Part shown: piece after piece, positions 38,699-47,688 of the stretch
Layout of the letters: each line of letters begins with the position of its first letter
Position numbering within the stretch: the first letter of the stretch is position 1
From: Acetobacter pomorum
GTDB lineage: Bacteria; Pseudomonadota; Alphaproteobacteria; Acetobacterales; Acetobacteraceae
Reading direction: 5' to 3'
DNA: 63,262 bases
Assembly (NCBI RefSeq): GCF_002738225.1
Contig: NZ_PEBQ01000141.1
Location: 1 to 63,262, forward strand
The notes under the pieces: generated by a model
The model's database searches: none
The model's input: only the letters and a program-made list of their open reading frames with translations
What the model was told of the DNA's origin: nothing
Made by a program: the position numbers and the translations under genes

Positions 38699-39241
38699 TC
38701 AGGCCTTAATAAAGGCGTCGCCCTTCTTCCAGTTACACGGGCACAGCTCGTCGCTCTGCAAACCGTCCAGAATACGCAGGATTTCCTGCGGGTTACGACC
38801 AACAGACAGATCGTTGACGGACACGTGGCGAATCACGCCATGTGGGTCCACAACAAAGGTTGCGCGCAGGGCAACGCCAGCTTCCTTGGCCATCACGCCT
38901 GTGCCTTCTGTCAGCTCACGCTTGACGTCAGCCAGCATCGGAATCGGCAGATCCTTCAGATCTTCCTTATGCAGGCGCCAGTTAAGGTGCACGAACTGGC
39001 TGTCGATAGACACACCGTACACAACGGCATCACGATCAGCAAAGTCTTTGGCCAGCTTGCCAAAAGCCACGATTTCTGTCGGGCAAACGAACGTGAAGTC
39101 CATCGGCCAGAAGAATACGATCTTCCACTTACCGGCATCGCTCTTGTCAGAAATCTGAACGAAATCGCCCTTCAGGCCTTCCGGGCCACCGGGAACGGCG
39201 GTCAGATCAAAGCTTGGAAATTTATCGCCAACTGTCAGCAT
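38699..39241 (-). CDS. ahpC: AhpC-type peroxiredoxin
   Basis: 180 aa. The peroxidatic Cys53 is in FTFVCPTEI, and the resolving Cys is near the end in LCPCNWKKGD. ATG 39241 (MLTVGDKFPSFD) is the family start. Reduces hydrogen and organic peroxides. No ahpF is adjacent; the ahpD gene suggests an AhpD-based electron supply, the actinobacterial-style pairing. Divergent from oxyR across 112 bases. Confidence 0.95.
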   Translation of the reverse strand: MLTVGDKFPSFDLTAVPGGPEGLKGDFVQISDKSDAGKWKIVFFWPMDFTFVCPTEIVAFGKLAKDFADRDAVVYGVSIDSQFVHLNWRLHKEDLKDLPIPMLADVKRELTEGTGVMAKEAGVALRATFVVDPHGVIRHVSVNDLSVGRNPQEILRILDGLQSDELCPCNWKKGDAFIKA

Positions 39242-39353
39242 AATCTTGCTCCTTCTAGCTTGGCACACACCATGCGGCACCAACGCGCCGCCGGCTGCGT
39301 TGTTCTGTATGGCGCGGCTTTTTCATTTAAGCCAATGAATATTTTATATCAAA
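39242..39353. promoter_or_regulatory. ahpC-oxyR divergent control region
   Basis: The 112 bases separate ahpC and oxyR, so both promoters and an OxyR site are expected here. The A/T-rich part at about 39328-39354 (TTTTATATCA) fits the oxyR promoter. I did not find a clear ATAG-N7-CTAT type repeat. Confidence 0.4.
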
Positions 39354-40385
39354 ATGATTGAAACATTCGATGAAATGCCGAACATTTCTCCTTCAGATAC
39401 ACCTGCATCAGGAATTCATACCGTGCTGCCGCTGCCTTCTGCCCAGCAATTACGCTACCTGATCACTCTTTCAGAACTGCGCCATTTTGGCCGGGCTGCA
39501 ACGGCCTGCGCAGTCACGCAATCCACCCTTTCTGCTGGCATTATGGCCCTTGAGCGCCAGCTTGATGCCCCTCTGCTAGACCGAACAGTGGGCAAAAAAG
39601 TGGTTTTTACCCCTTTGGGCCACGAAATTGCGATTAAAGCCCGGCAAGCGCTGGCCGCACTAGAAGCCGTGCCACAACTGGCTGCCGCAGCCCGCACGCC
39701 GCTCACAGGGCCTTTGCGAGTCGGGATTATTCCTACCATTGGGCCCTTTCTTATTCCGCAACTTGTGCGGAGCTTGCGTGAACATTTTCCACGCCTGCTT
39801 CTTTCCATTACGGAAGACACAACAGAACATCTTTTGGAAAAACTGGCCCTGGGGCAGTTAGACATTCTTGTTCTGGCCATGCCGTGCCTGTGTGACGGCA
39901 CAGAAACGCATCCTTTATGGCAAGACCCCTTCTGGGTCATCATGCCGCCGGACCATCCTTTTGCTGACTTGGCTGCCGTGCCAGCCTCTCAACTTTCTGA
40001 ACACAGCATGATCATGATGGAGGATGGCCACTGCCTGCGCGATCAAACTTTGGCTATCTGCCGCCAAAGCCCAAACCGCAATGGTTCTGAAGGAGAAAGC
40101 GACTCCACTTTTACAGCCATGTCCCTTCACTCCATGGCAGAGATGGTGGAACTGGGGCTGGGCATTGCCATCATGCCGGAACTGGCTATCCACGCAGGTA
40201 TTTTGCAGGGGCACAACCTTGTGGCGCGCCCACTCACCAGTGATCTGGCACGGCGCACCATTGGGCTGGCATGGCGGCCGAGATCTCCCCGCGCAGAGGA
40301 TTTTCAGACACTCACCACAACCTTTGCGGCACTTGCGCCCCCTACATCCTCTACAGGCAAAACAGAAAAAACAGCTCAATCCTGA
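39354..40385 (+). CDS. oxyR: OxyR peroxide-sensing LysR regulator
   Basis: 343 aa. The N-terminal HTH is QQLRYLITLSELRHFGRAA to about residue 95. The sensor cysteines C227 and C236 stand nine apart in GHCLRDQTLAIC, exactly as C199/C208 in E. coli OxyR, with the M-P-P-D-H-P stretch before. About 25 extra residues precede the HTH. On peroxide oxidation it should activate ahpC. Start ATG 39354; ATG 39375 is possible. Confidence 0.94.
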   Translation: MIETFDEMPNISPSDTPASGIHTVLPLPSAQQLRYLITLSELRHFGRAATACAVTQSTLSAGIMALERQLDAPLLDRTVGKKVVFTPLGHEIAIKARQALAALEAVPQLAAAARTPLTGPLRVGIIPTIGPFLIPQLVRSLREHFPRLLLSITEDTTEHLLEKLALGQLDILVLAMPCLCDGTETHPLWQDPFWVIMPPDHPFADLAAVPASQLSEHSMIMMEDGHCLRDQTLAICRQSPNRNGSEGESDSTFTAMSLHSMAEMVELGLGIAIMPELAIHAGILQGHNLVARPLTSDLARRTIGLAWRPRSPRAEDFQTLTTTFAALAPPTSSTGKTEKTAQS

Positions 40386-40493
40386 GAAAATGTGCCCAAA
40401 ACTGCGAGAAATATTGACTCTGAAGCACGCAGCCGGTATGTGCCGAGCCAACTTATTTTGTACGTCCATCAGCATCGGCGGAGAAAACGGGCC

Positions 40494-40619
40494 ATGAAAA
40501 TCAGAAACAGCCTGAAGTCGGCCAAAGTGCGCGATAAAGACTGCCGTGTAGTGCGTCGTCGCGGCCGGGTTTATGTTATCAACAAGAAGAACCCACGCAT
40601 GAAAGCCCGTCAGGGCTAA
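40494..40619 (+). CDS. rpmJ: Ribosomal protein L36 (bL36)
   Basis: 41 aa, with [17 protein letters not shown] and [17 protein letters not shown]. This is the longer bL36 form that lacks the four-Cys zinc ribbon; only one Cys remains. GGAG lies ten bases before ATG. Confidence 0.95.
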   Translation: MKIRNSLKSAKVRDKDCRVVRRRGRVYVINKKNPRMKARQG

Positions 40620-40623
40620 TTCC

Positions 40624-41322
40624 ATGCGTCATCCGGCCCTTTTTGGCTGGTTGAACACGCATGTCATGCGTCAAACCCGTTTTTCCGCTTGCCGGAGAAA
40701 CGGGTTTTTGTTTGTCAGCCTTTGCGCAATTACTCTGGGCTTTCCGGCTACAGGGTGGGCACAAACCAAACAGGCCAATACATCCCCCGCTCCCGTTGCC
40801 CCAACACAGGCCAACACAGCGGCGCATTCTTCCAACAGCGTTGCCGAGCAGATCAAACAGCTTTCCACAGCATTGGCGCACGCCAAAACGCCGGAAGAGG
40901 CCCATGCTGTACAAGAAAAACTGGAAGCCCTCCGCTCTGCCAAACTTTCCCCCACTACGCAGCTTTTGGTCCGTCGGGCAGAAAAAGACCTGACAACCGA
41001 TAAACCAGATGATGCCGTGGAAGACATAAGTGATGCTCTGGCCCTACAGCCTGACCAAGCCATTCTGTGGCGTACACGCGCCCAGATACGCCTTGTGGCA
41101 GGAGACCTGAAAGGAGCCATTACAGATATAGGTGAAGCCTTGCAGCGTGATCCGCTAGATGTGGAAAGCTGGAGCCTGCTGGCAAGTGTGGAAGAACACC
41201 GTAACGATGGCAAAGCAGCCCTGAAGGCATGGGAAAAAGTGCTGGAACTCAGCCCCATGACAGACCGCAACCACAAACGGTTGGATGCCCTGCACATCAA
41301 AGCTTACGGGCAACCCACCTGA
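40624..41322 (+). CDS. Exported tetratricopeptide-repeat protein
   Basis: 232 aa from ATG 40624; ATG 40666 or a TTG near 40708 are alternatives, and the terminator hairpin inside the first 30 codons makes the start uncertain. A signal-like core (FLFVSLCAITLGFPATGWAQ) leads to a Thr/Pro/Ala-rich linker, then about three TPR units (DAVEDISDALALQPDQAILW, GAITDIGEALQRDPLDVESW, AALKAWEKVLELSP). Likely a periplasmic scaffold. Partner unknown. Confidence 0.75.
   Translation: MRHPALFGWLNTHVMRQTRFSACRRNGFLFVSLCAITLGFPATGWAQTKQANTSPAPVAPTQANTAAHSSNSVAEQIKQLSTALAHAKTPEEAHAVQEKLEALRSAKLSPTTQLLVRRAEKDLTTDKPDDAVEDISDALALQPDQAILWRTRAQIRLVAGDLKGAITDIGEALQRDPLDVESWSLLASVEEHRNDGKAALKAWEKVLELSPMTDRNHKRLDALHIKAYGQPT
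40673..40710 (+). terminator. Intrinsic terminator of rpmJ inside the next reading frame
   Basis: A perfect 10-base stem (40673-40682 with 40698-40707, loop 15) with an immediate TTTTTG-TTTG tract, 54 bases after the rpmJ stop. It lies in the first codons of the TPR gene, so it may end rpmJ transcripts or act as an attenuator. Confidence 0.75.
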
Positions 41323-41327
41323 GAAAG

Positions 41328-41351
41328 AAAGCAGGCCTTTAAGCCTGTTTA
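41328..41351. terminator. Short bidirectional terminator
   Basis: CAGGC (41332-41336) pairs with GCCTG (41343-41347), extended by one G-T and A-T pairs, between the convergent TPR and tyrA-like genes. A-run on the left and T-run on the right. Confidence 0.55.
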
Positions 41352-42235
41352 TTCTCAATCAGGCTTTTACGAATTTTGCGGCCCCGTTCAATTCGATCCA
41401 CAATATAATCAGAATCTTCCCAGCGGATGGCACGCGCCATGGCCTGCGCATCTTCCATAAACCGGCCCAGCATCTCCAGCAGCGCTTCACGGTTAGAAAG
41501 AAAGATATCACGCCACATAATAGGGTCTGATGCCGCTATACGCGTAAAATCCCGAAACCCGGATGCAGCAAAATCCAACACTTCAGATCGGGTTTCACTC
41601 GCCAAGTCATCTGCGGTGCCGCAAATAGTAAAGGCTAGCAAATGCGGCAAGTGGCTGACAATGGCGCATACCCGATCATGATGTGCTGGGGTCATTTCCC
41701 GCAAACGGGCACCACAGCGTTCCCACAGGGTGCGTATTTTTTCCAACGCATCTGTCGTCGTGCAGTCCAGCGGTGTTATCAGGCACCAGCGATTCTCAAA
41801 CAAATCTGCCAACCCGGCATCCGGGCCAGAAAATTCCGTGCCCGCCATAGGATGCGTGGGCACATAAGGCACATCAGCCCGGAGTGAAGGACTAATGGCC
41901 TCAATAACAGAAACCTTGGTAGACCCCACATCTGTCAACACTGCGCCGGGCTTCATGGCCGGCACAACCTGGGCTGCCACAGGCCCCATGGCACCCACGG
42001 GCACACAAAGCATAACACAATCTGCCTGTGCGGCTGCGGCTGCGGCATCTGTTGTAACTTCATCCGCAATGCCCAGTTCAGCCACACGGGCACATACATC
42101 CGGGTTCTGATCCACAGCAATCAACCGGCGGGCCAGATTGCCCTGTGCACGTGCGCGGCGCAGCACGGAAGAACCAATAAGCCCAGGCCCGATAACAACC
42201 AGCGTATCAAAAACAGGCACAGTATCCTCAGCCAA
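41339..42235 (-). CDS. tyrA: Prephenate/arogenate dehydrogenase
   Basis: 298 aa, TyrA/TyrC-type enzyme of tyrosine synthesis. The N-terminal NAD-binding motif is VVIGPGLIGSSVLRRA; YVPTHPMAGTEFSGP carries the catalytic His and the substrate-binding stretch; CAIVSHLPHLLAFTI gives the second His. No chorismate mutase or ACT domain is attached. It begins eight bases before the hpnL-like gene ends, so the two are translationally coupled. Confidence 0.93.
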   Translation of the reverse strand: MAEDTVPVFDTLVVIGPGLIGSSVLRRARAQGNLARRLIAVDQNPDVCARVAELGIADEVTTDAAAAAAQADCVMLCVPVGAMGPVAAQVVPAMKPGAVLTDVGSTKVSVIEAISPSLRADVPYVPTHPMAGTEFSGPDAGLADLFENRWCLITPLDCTTTDALEKIRTLWERCGARLREMTPAHHDRVCAIVSHLPHLLAFTICGTADDLASETRSEVLDFAASGFRDFTRIAASDPIMWRDIFLSNREALLEMLGRFMEDAQAMARAIRWEDSDYIVDRIERGRKIRKSLIENKQA

Positions 42236-43292
42236 TGTGGGTATCCTTCACGACTGAAGACGTGGAAGGATACGGCGCCTTGCCCTCATCACCTTTGTCA
42301 TCAGTACGCAAACCGTGCATTTCCATGAACTGCCATGCCAACAGAACAGGAATGCCAATAATAATCTCCCGTCCGCGGCGCAGCAGGGAAAGCCCTAGCG
42401 AGACTGATGGGTCAATACCAAAAGCATGCCCCAGCGCCATGTAGGCCCCTTCCTGCACACCCAGGCTGCCCGGCACCAGAAAACCCAGAGACATAATGGC
42501 GCAGGTCACCCCTTCCACAGCAATGGCATTGGGAAAGGTAAGATGTGCCCCCAGAAAGCGCGCTGTCAGCCAAAGCATAGCCGCGCTGCCCAGCCAGCCC
42601 ACAAAATGGTACAACGCAGAGCGGAAAATATACCAAGGGCGGCTCCACGCAGCTTCCAGATGTTCTTGCAGGTCATCAGCGCCCTGCGTCAGATTCTCGT
42701 GCCACTGGGCGGCAAGGCTGCGGGTAAATGTTCCACCAAATTTACGGAACAGGTTACCACCATGCCGCTGTGTCCAGATAAACCCGATAGTACCTGCAAT
42801 AAGAAACACCGCCCCGCAGGCCACGGGCACCACAAACGGGCTGGACCGCTGATGCGCCACCAGAAAAGCAACAGCCAGCAGCACAAACGCCACCTGCCCC
42901 ATAACTTCTGTGGTGATATCCACCAAATTGGCGCATGCGGCCTCTGGCAACGCCACTTCACGCGTGTCACCTTTATAAAGACCATGCGATGAGCACGTGG
43001 CCCGAATCCCGATAACAATGCCGCCCAGCTGAGAAAACGGCAGGCATGTTGCGGCGGCATCGCGCACCATACGGGCGGACAGCAGCCTGAAATAGCCCAG
43101 CTCGGGAAAAGCCGCATGCCAGGCCAGCCCCAGAACGCCATCTACCAGCAACTGGCAGCATACCATTACAAGAAAGCCGCCCAGACCAATACGCATAACA
43201 GCATGCAAAACGGAATCAAATCCGCTCCACGCCATTGCTGCCGTAACGGCCACAAGCCCCAGAAAAGTAAGAAAAACCGTAAGCTTCTTCAA
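42228..43292 (-). CDS. hpnL: HpnL-like membrane protein (lysylphosphatidylglycerol synthase TM family)
   Basis: 354 aa integral membrane protein with about eight hydrophobic segments, of the UPF0104/LPG-synthase transmembrane family (ATCLPFSQLGGIVIGIRA, GFLVPGSLGVQEGAYMALG). In hopanoid makers a member called HpnL sits in the hpn cluster; the adjacency to hpnA supports that name. Role unknown, perhaps lipid movement. The promoter is shared with divergent hpnA. Confidence 0.78.
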   Translation of the reverse strand: MKKLTVFLTFLGLVAVTAAMAWSGFDSVLHAVMRIGLGGFLVMVCCQLLVDGVLGLAWHAAFPELGYFRLLSARMVRDAAATCLPFSQLGGIVIGIRATCSSHGLYKGDTREVALPEAACANLVDITTEVMGQVAFVLLAVAFLVAHQRSSPFVVPVACGAVFLIAGTIGFIWTQRHGGNLFRKFGGTFTRSLAAQWHENLTQGADDLQEHLEAAWSRPWYIFRSALYHFVGWLGSAAMLWLTARFLGAHLTFPNAIAVEGVTCAIMSLGFLVPGSLGVQEGAYMALGHAFGIDPSVSLGLSLLRRGREIIIGIPVLLAWQFMEMHGLRTDDKGDEGKAPYPSTSSVVKDTHIG

Positions 43293-43515
43293 GGCCCCAG
43301 CTCTGTCTGTCCAGCACGCCCAAGGCCCTTTGCCATGTGGTAGAAAGCAAAAGGCGCATCAGGGTGTGTGTGTGTGATTGGTTCGTCCCCTTACACCACC
43401 ACGGGGTCTGGCGCCACCTCGGACAGCAGGATAAAGAAACAGACCTGCCGTTCGGGATTAACGTCCTTACCACTTTTATTCTATGTATCGTACCTCTGGG
43501 GGAGCGTATATTTTC

Positions 43516-44511
43516 ATGACTGCCCATACCCTCGTTACCGGCGCAACAGGCTTTGTTGGTTCCGCCGTAGCCCGCACCCTGCTGGAACGGGGGCATTCCC
43601 TGCGGCTGATGGTGCGCGAAGGCAGCGACAGACGCAATATTGCAGACATTCCTGCCGATCTGGTGGATGGGGATCTCTCTCGCCCTGAAACCTTTGCCCG
43701 CGCGGTGGAAGGCTGCCGCTATGTGTTCCATGTCGCTGCGGATTACCGGCTCTGGGTGCCAGACCCCGCCCCCATGATGACAGCAAACGTAGAAGGCACG
43801 CGCCAGCTCATGCTGGCTGCCAAAGCTGCGGGTGTTGAAAAGATTGTGTACTGTTCCTCTGTTGCCGCATTGGGCCTGATTGGTGATGGCTCCATTGCGG
43901 ATGAAAACACACCAGTGCAGGAACATGCCGTTATTGGCATTTACAAGCGCTCCAAATACCGGGCTGAACAGGAAGTGCTGCAACTGGTGCGTGACCAGAG
44001 GCTTCCGGCTGTTATTGTAAACCCTTCCACCCCTGTTGGCCCGCGAGACATCAAGCCCACCCCCACCGGGCAGATGATTCTGGATTGCGCAGCCGGCCGC
44101 ATGCCCGCTTATGTGGATACAGGCGTGAACATTGTGCATGTAGATGATGTGGCAGAAGGCCATGCACTGGCATTAGAGCGCGGCACAATTGGCGAAAAAT
44201 ACATTCTGGGTGGGGAAAATTACCTGCTGCGAGATCTGTTCGCCATGGTTTCAGAAATTGCCCATGTGCCACCACCCAAAATCCGCCTCCCGCAGGAAGT
44301 CATCTGGCCTGTAGCCATTATATCTGAATGGCTTTCCCGCTCCTTTGGCATCAACCCACGTGTTACGCGTGAGATGTTGGCCATGTCCCGCAAAAAAATG
44401 TTCTTCTCATCCGATAAAGCCAAGCGTGAGCTGGGGTATAACCCACGCCCTGCGCGCAAGGCGGTAGAAGATGCCATCACCTGGTTCCGCAATAATGGCA
44501 TGCTGAAATAG
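43516..44511 (+). CDS. hpnA: Hopanoid-associated sugar epimerase
   Basis: 331 aa extended short-chain dehydrogenase. NAD motif in LVTGATGFVGSAVART, catalytic Tyr/Lys in IYKRSKYRAEQ, and VNPSTPVGPRDIKPTPTGQM as in HpnA. ATG 43516 (MTAHTLVTG) is the family start. First gene of the plus-strand hopanoid operon; its exact substrate is unresolved. Confidence 0.94.
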   Translation: MTAHTLVTGATGFVGSAVARTLLERGHSLRLMVREGSDRRNIADIPADLVDGDLSRPETFARAVEGCRYVFHVAADYRLWVPDPAPMMTANVEGTRQLMLAAKAAGVEKIVYCSSVAALGLIGDGSIADENTPVQEHAVIGIYKRSKYRAEQEVLQLVRDQRLPAVIVNPSTPVGPRDIKPTPTGQMILDCAAGRMPAYVDTGVNIVHVDDVAEGHALALERGTIGEKYILGGENYLLRDLFAMVSEIAHVPPPKIRLPQEVIWPVAIISEWLSRSFGINPRVTREMLAMSRKKMFFSSDKAKRELGYNPRPARKAVEDAITWFRNNGMLK

Positions 44512-44521
44512 GAGAGCTACG

Positions 44522-45718
44522 GTGACACTGGCTCTGGCTATTTTATGCGCCACGATCTGGATCGGACTGATATTTTTTCATGGAAGATTCTGGCAGGCGG
44601 GCCCCATTTTGCGTCCGGCGGATACAAACCGGATGCGTATGGATATTGCGCCAGATGTTACCGTAGTTGTTCCGGCCCGTAATGAGGCCGAATCCATCCA
44701 GCCAGCTCTGTCTTCTCTACTGGCGCAGGATTACATGGGCCGCCTTTCCGTTGTTTTGGTCAATGATCGCAGCACGGACGCAACAGGAAAACTGGCGCGC
44801 GCTTTGCCAGACCCCCATGCACGGCTGACAGTGGTGGATGGGGCTGATCCATCTGCCGGGTGGAGTGGCAAATTGTGGGCCGTAGCCCAAGGTGTGGCAG
44901 AAGCAGAACGCCAATGTGCAGATGGCAGCGGTTACATGCTGTTTACAGATGCAGACATTATTCATGCTCCTGCCCATGTCTCCACACTGGTTGCCAAGGC
45001 GCAGACAGACCGCCTGCACATGGTTTCTGAAATGGTGGAACTGCAATGCGAAAGCTTGGCTGAACGCGCTTTGGTGCCTGCTTTCGTGTTCTTTTTTACG
45101 CTGCTTTATCCCTTCGCCAAGGTGAATAACCCCAAGGATAAAACTGCGGGCGCCGCAGGGGGCACCATTTTGCTCCGCCGCGATATGCTCCGCCAGATTG
45201 GCGGCATAGAAGCCCTGCGGGGTGCACTGATAGATGACTGCACACTGGCAAGCTGCGTCAAACAGGCAGGGGGGCGCCTTTATCTGGGCCATTCCTGCCT
45301 GGCCAAATCTATCCGCCCCTACCCAACAGCAGGGGATATATGGCGCATGATTGCACGCACAGCCTATGTGCAACTACGCTTCTCCCCAGCATTGCTGATT
45401 CTGACCGTACTGGCCATGATTGTGGTATGGATTGCCCCCTTGGCCCTGACTTTTCTGGCCCACGGCCCTGCTCAATGGGTTGGAGCTGCCACACTTATTG
45501 TATCTCTTTGCGCTTTTGTGCCTACACTTCTGCGCTTCAGGCTTTCCCCTTTATGGGCCTTGGCCCTGCCCTTTATCGCGCTGTTTTATACAGCCGCCAC
45601 CATTGGGTCCGCCCTTAACCACCATCGCGGCAAAGGTGTGGTATGGAAAGACCGCGCCTACACAGAAGCCATCCCCAATGATGGGCGTGCAATGGAGCAA
45701 AAAAGCCGCCGCGCCTGA
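44522..45718 (+). CDS. hpnB: Hopene-associated glycosyltransferase HpnB
   Basis: 398 aa. A GT2 domain (VTVVVPARNEAESIQPALSS, VLVNDRSTDATG, MLFTDADI for the D-x-D) is followed by three hydrophobic C-terminal segments and has an N-terminal anchor. GTG start at 44522, ten bases after hpnA. Thought to glycosylate bacteriohopanetetrol-type lipids at the inner membrane. Confidence 0.93.
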   Translation: MTLALAILCATIWIGLIFFHGRFWQAGPILRPADTNRMRMDIAPDVTVVVPARNEAESIQPALSSLLAQDYMGRLSVVLVNDRSTDATGKLARALPDPHARLTVVDGADPSAGWSGKLWAVAQGVAEAERQCADGSGYMLFTDADIIHAPAHVSTLVAKAQTDRLHMVSEMVELQCESLAERALVPAFVFFFTLLYPFAKVNNPKDKTAGAAGGTILLRRDMLRQIGGIEALRGALIDDCTLASCVKQAGGRLYLGHSCLAKSIRPYPTAGDIWRMIARTAYVQLRFSPALLILTVLAMIVVWIAPLALTFLAHGPAQWVGAATLIVSLCAFVPTLLRFRLSPLWALALPFIALFYTAATIGSALNHHRGKGVVWKDRAYTEAIPNDGRAMEQKSRRA

Positions 45719-45829
45719 ATATATCTGCCCCTCCCCTCTGGGCAGGAGCGCAGTTAAGGGATAGGCATTCCCGGTGGCCTCATGTAAATCACGGGGCTGC
45801 CCTTACCGCGCAATCACATTGAGCCAGGC

Positions 45830-46690
45830 ATGACCAACACAACCAGCGTATGGGGAACCGCAGACGTTTCATCCGGGAAGGGAGCGTCAGATGAGAATTT
45901 TCCCGTAGGCTCCCTGTTAATCAGCAAGAGGCTGCGCCCACATGTGCACGCCTATTATGATTACGCCCGCGTTATTGATGACATTGCAGACAGCGAAACC
46001 CTTGCGCCTGAAGACAAGATTACACGCCTGAACGCAATGGAAGACGTTCTGCTTGGCAAGCGTGAGCCCATTAACCGGCCCGATGCCCAAAGCGCTGCCA
46101 CGTTGCGTCGTTCACTTTTGCAAACGCATGTACCCTTTGAAACTGCAACAGATCTGCTGATTGCCTTCCGGGACGATTCGCGCGGGCACGTCTATCAGAC
46201 ATGGAATGATCTGCTGGAATACTGCCGATATTCCGCCAACCCGGTCGGTCGATATCTGATTGGCCTACACGAAGAATCTTCCGCAGCCTTTGCCCCTTCC
46301 GATGCGCTGTGCACATCCTTGCAAATCCTCAACCATCTTCAGGATTGCGCAGGTGATCTCAAACGCCTGAAGCGCTGCTATATTCCGGCAGACCTGATGC
46401 AAAACTGCGGCACATCGCAAAATGATCTGCTGGCCGGCAGCACTTCCCCCGCAATGCGGCGTGTTTTCAACACCATGTTGGATGGCGTGGAAGCCTTGAA
46501 CCAGAAGGCTTCCGGCCTTGCTGCCCATATTCGTGACCGCCGATTCCGCATGGAATGTGCCGCCATTGTTGAGCTGGCACATTGCCTGACCCGCCGCCTG
46601 CGGCGTGAAGACCCGCTGGCAGGGCGTGTGGCCCTGCGCCGGGCAGACGGTATGCATGCAGCCATTGCGGCCCTGCGGGCATGGGCATGA
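45830..46690 (+). CDS. hpnC: Hydroxysqualene synthase HpnC
   Basis: 286 aa trans-isoprenyl synthase-like protein. Both acidic helices are seen: YARVIDDIADSE and LQDCAGDLKRLKRCYIP. HpnC converts presqualene diphosphate to hydroxysqualene. A GC hairpin (45725-45745) lies between hpnB and this gene. Start ATG 45830. Confidence 0.95.
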   Translation: MTNTTSVWGTADVSSGKGASDENFPVGSLLISKRLRPHVHAYYDYARVIDDIADSETLAPEDKITRLNAMEDVLLGKREPINRPDAQSAATLRRSLLQTHVPFETATDLLIAFRDDSRGHVYQTWNDLLEYCRYSANPVGRYLIGLHEESSAAFAPSDALCTSLQILNHLQDCAGDLKRLKRCYIPADLMQNCGTSQNDLLAGSTSPAMRRVFNTMLDGVEALNQKASGLAAHIRDRRFRMECAAIVELAHCLTRRLRREDPLAGRVALRRADGMHAAIAALRAWA

Positions 46691-46767
46691 CCTTTCCGAA
46701 TGGCAGAACTTCTGTAAAAAGAGCCTGACCAAATACCTTTGACAATTGAACAACAAGTGAGAAGCGC

Positions 46768-47667
46768 GTGACAACCCCAGACATCCAGATGCATGACGAG
46801 CCGACCCCCCTTGGGTGTGATCCTGCTGATCTTGCCTGGGTGGAAAGTACAGTCAAACAGGCGGGCACCTCTTTTGCTGCCGGCATGCGTATTCTGCCAC
46901 CCATGCGCCGCTACGGCATGTACGCCATTTATGCTTTCTGCCGTGTGGTGGACGATATTGCTGATGGGCTGGACCCGCTGGCAGAACGCACAGCAGCGCT
47001 GGAAGAATGGCATAAAAAGATTGCCCACCTGTATCAGGACAGGCTGGAAACACCATCCGAACCGCTGGAACGCGTTCTGCTGGCCGCCATTCCGTTCTTT
47101 GCCCTGCAACAGGCAGATTTTGATGCCATTATTGATGGCATGCTGATGGACACAGCCAGCCCCATTGTGGCGCCAGATGAAAAAACGCTGGATCTGTATT
47201 GTGACCGCGTGGCCGCAGCCGTAGGCCGTTTGTCTGTACGTATCTTTGGTGAATGTTCTGATGAGGGCAATAAGGTTGCCTATCATCTGGGCCGCGCCCT
47301 GCAGCTGACAAATATCTTGCGTGATCTGCCCGAAGATGCCGCACGCGGGCGCCTGTATCTGCCATCTGATCTGCTGGACCGGTTTAACGTGCCGCATGAT
47401 CCGATAAAAGCACTGACAGCACCAGGGCTGCAGGAAGTTACAAAAATTATGGCTGCCCGTGCGCAGGACCACTTCACCACGGCATTTGCCACCATGAAGC
47501 TCTGCCGCCCCCGCACCATGCTGCCCGCCCGCATTATGGGTGCCAGTTATGAAACTGTACTGAAAAACCTGCGCAAACGTGGGTGGGGGCCTGATGTGCT
47601 GCGTCAGTTGCCCGAAAGCTCAACCGTGGGCAAGGTTTATACGCTCGCCTGCTCTTATCTTCCCTGA
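46768..47667 (+). CDS. hpnD: Presqualene diphosphate synthase HpnD
   Basis: 299 aa, same fold as HpnC. Acidic motifs FCRVVDDIADG and TNILRDLPEDAARGRLYLP are present. Joins two farnesyl diphosphates to presqualene diphosphate. GTG start at 46768. Confidence 0.95.
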   Translation: MTTPDIQMHDEPTPLGCDPADLAWVESTVKQAGTSFAAGMRILPPMRRYGMYAIYAFCRVVDDIADGLDPLAERTAALEEWHKKIAHLYQDRLETPSEPLERVLLAAIPFFALQQADFDAIIDGMLMDTASPIVAPDEKTLDLYCDRVAAAVGRLSVRIFGECSDEGNKVAYHLGRALQLTNILRDLPEDAARGRLYLPSDLLDRFNVPHDPIKALTAPGLQEVTKIMAARAQDHFTTAFATMKLCRPRTMLPARIMGASYETVLKNLRKRGWGPDVLRQLPESSTVGKVYTLACSYLP

Positions 47668-47688
47668 TCTTACGGCAAGGAAACGGTG

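Noticed and set aside
38396..39361. 321-codon plus-strand frame
   Set aside because: Lies antisense over ahpD and ahpC, both with complete catalytic motifs; the translation has no family-like features.
43216..44163. 315-codon minus-strand frame
   Set aside because: Antisense to hpnA, which has complete NAD and Tyr/Lys motifs.
45725..45745. GC-rich hairpin between hpnB and hpnC
   Set aside because: No T-run follows, so it is not called a terminator; only mentioned under hpnC.
46378..47472. 364-codon minus-strand frame
   Set aside because: Antisense to hpnC and hpnD; composition is that of a mirror frame of GC-rich genes.
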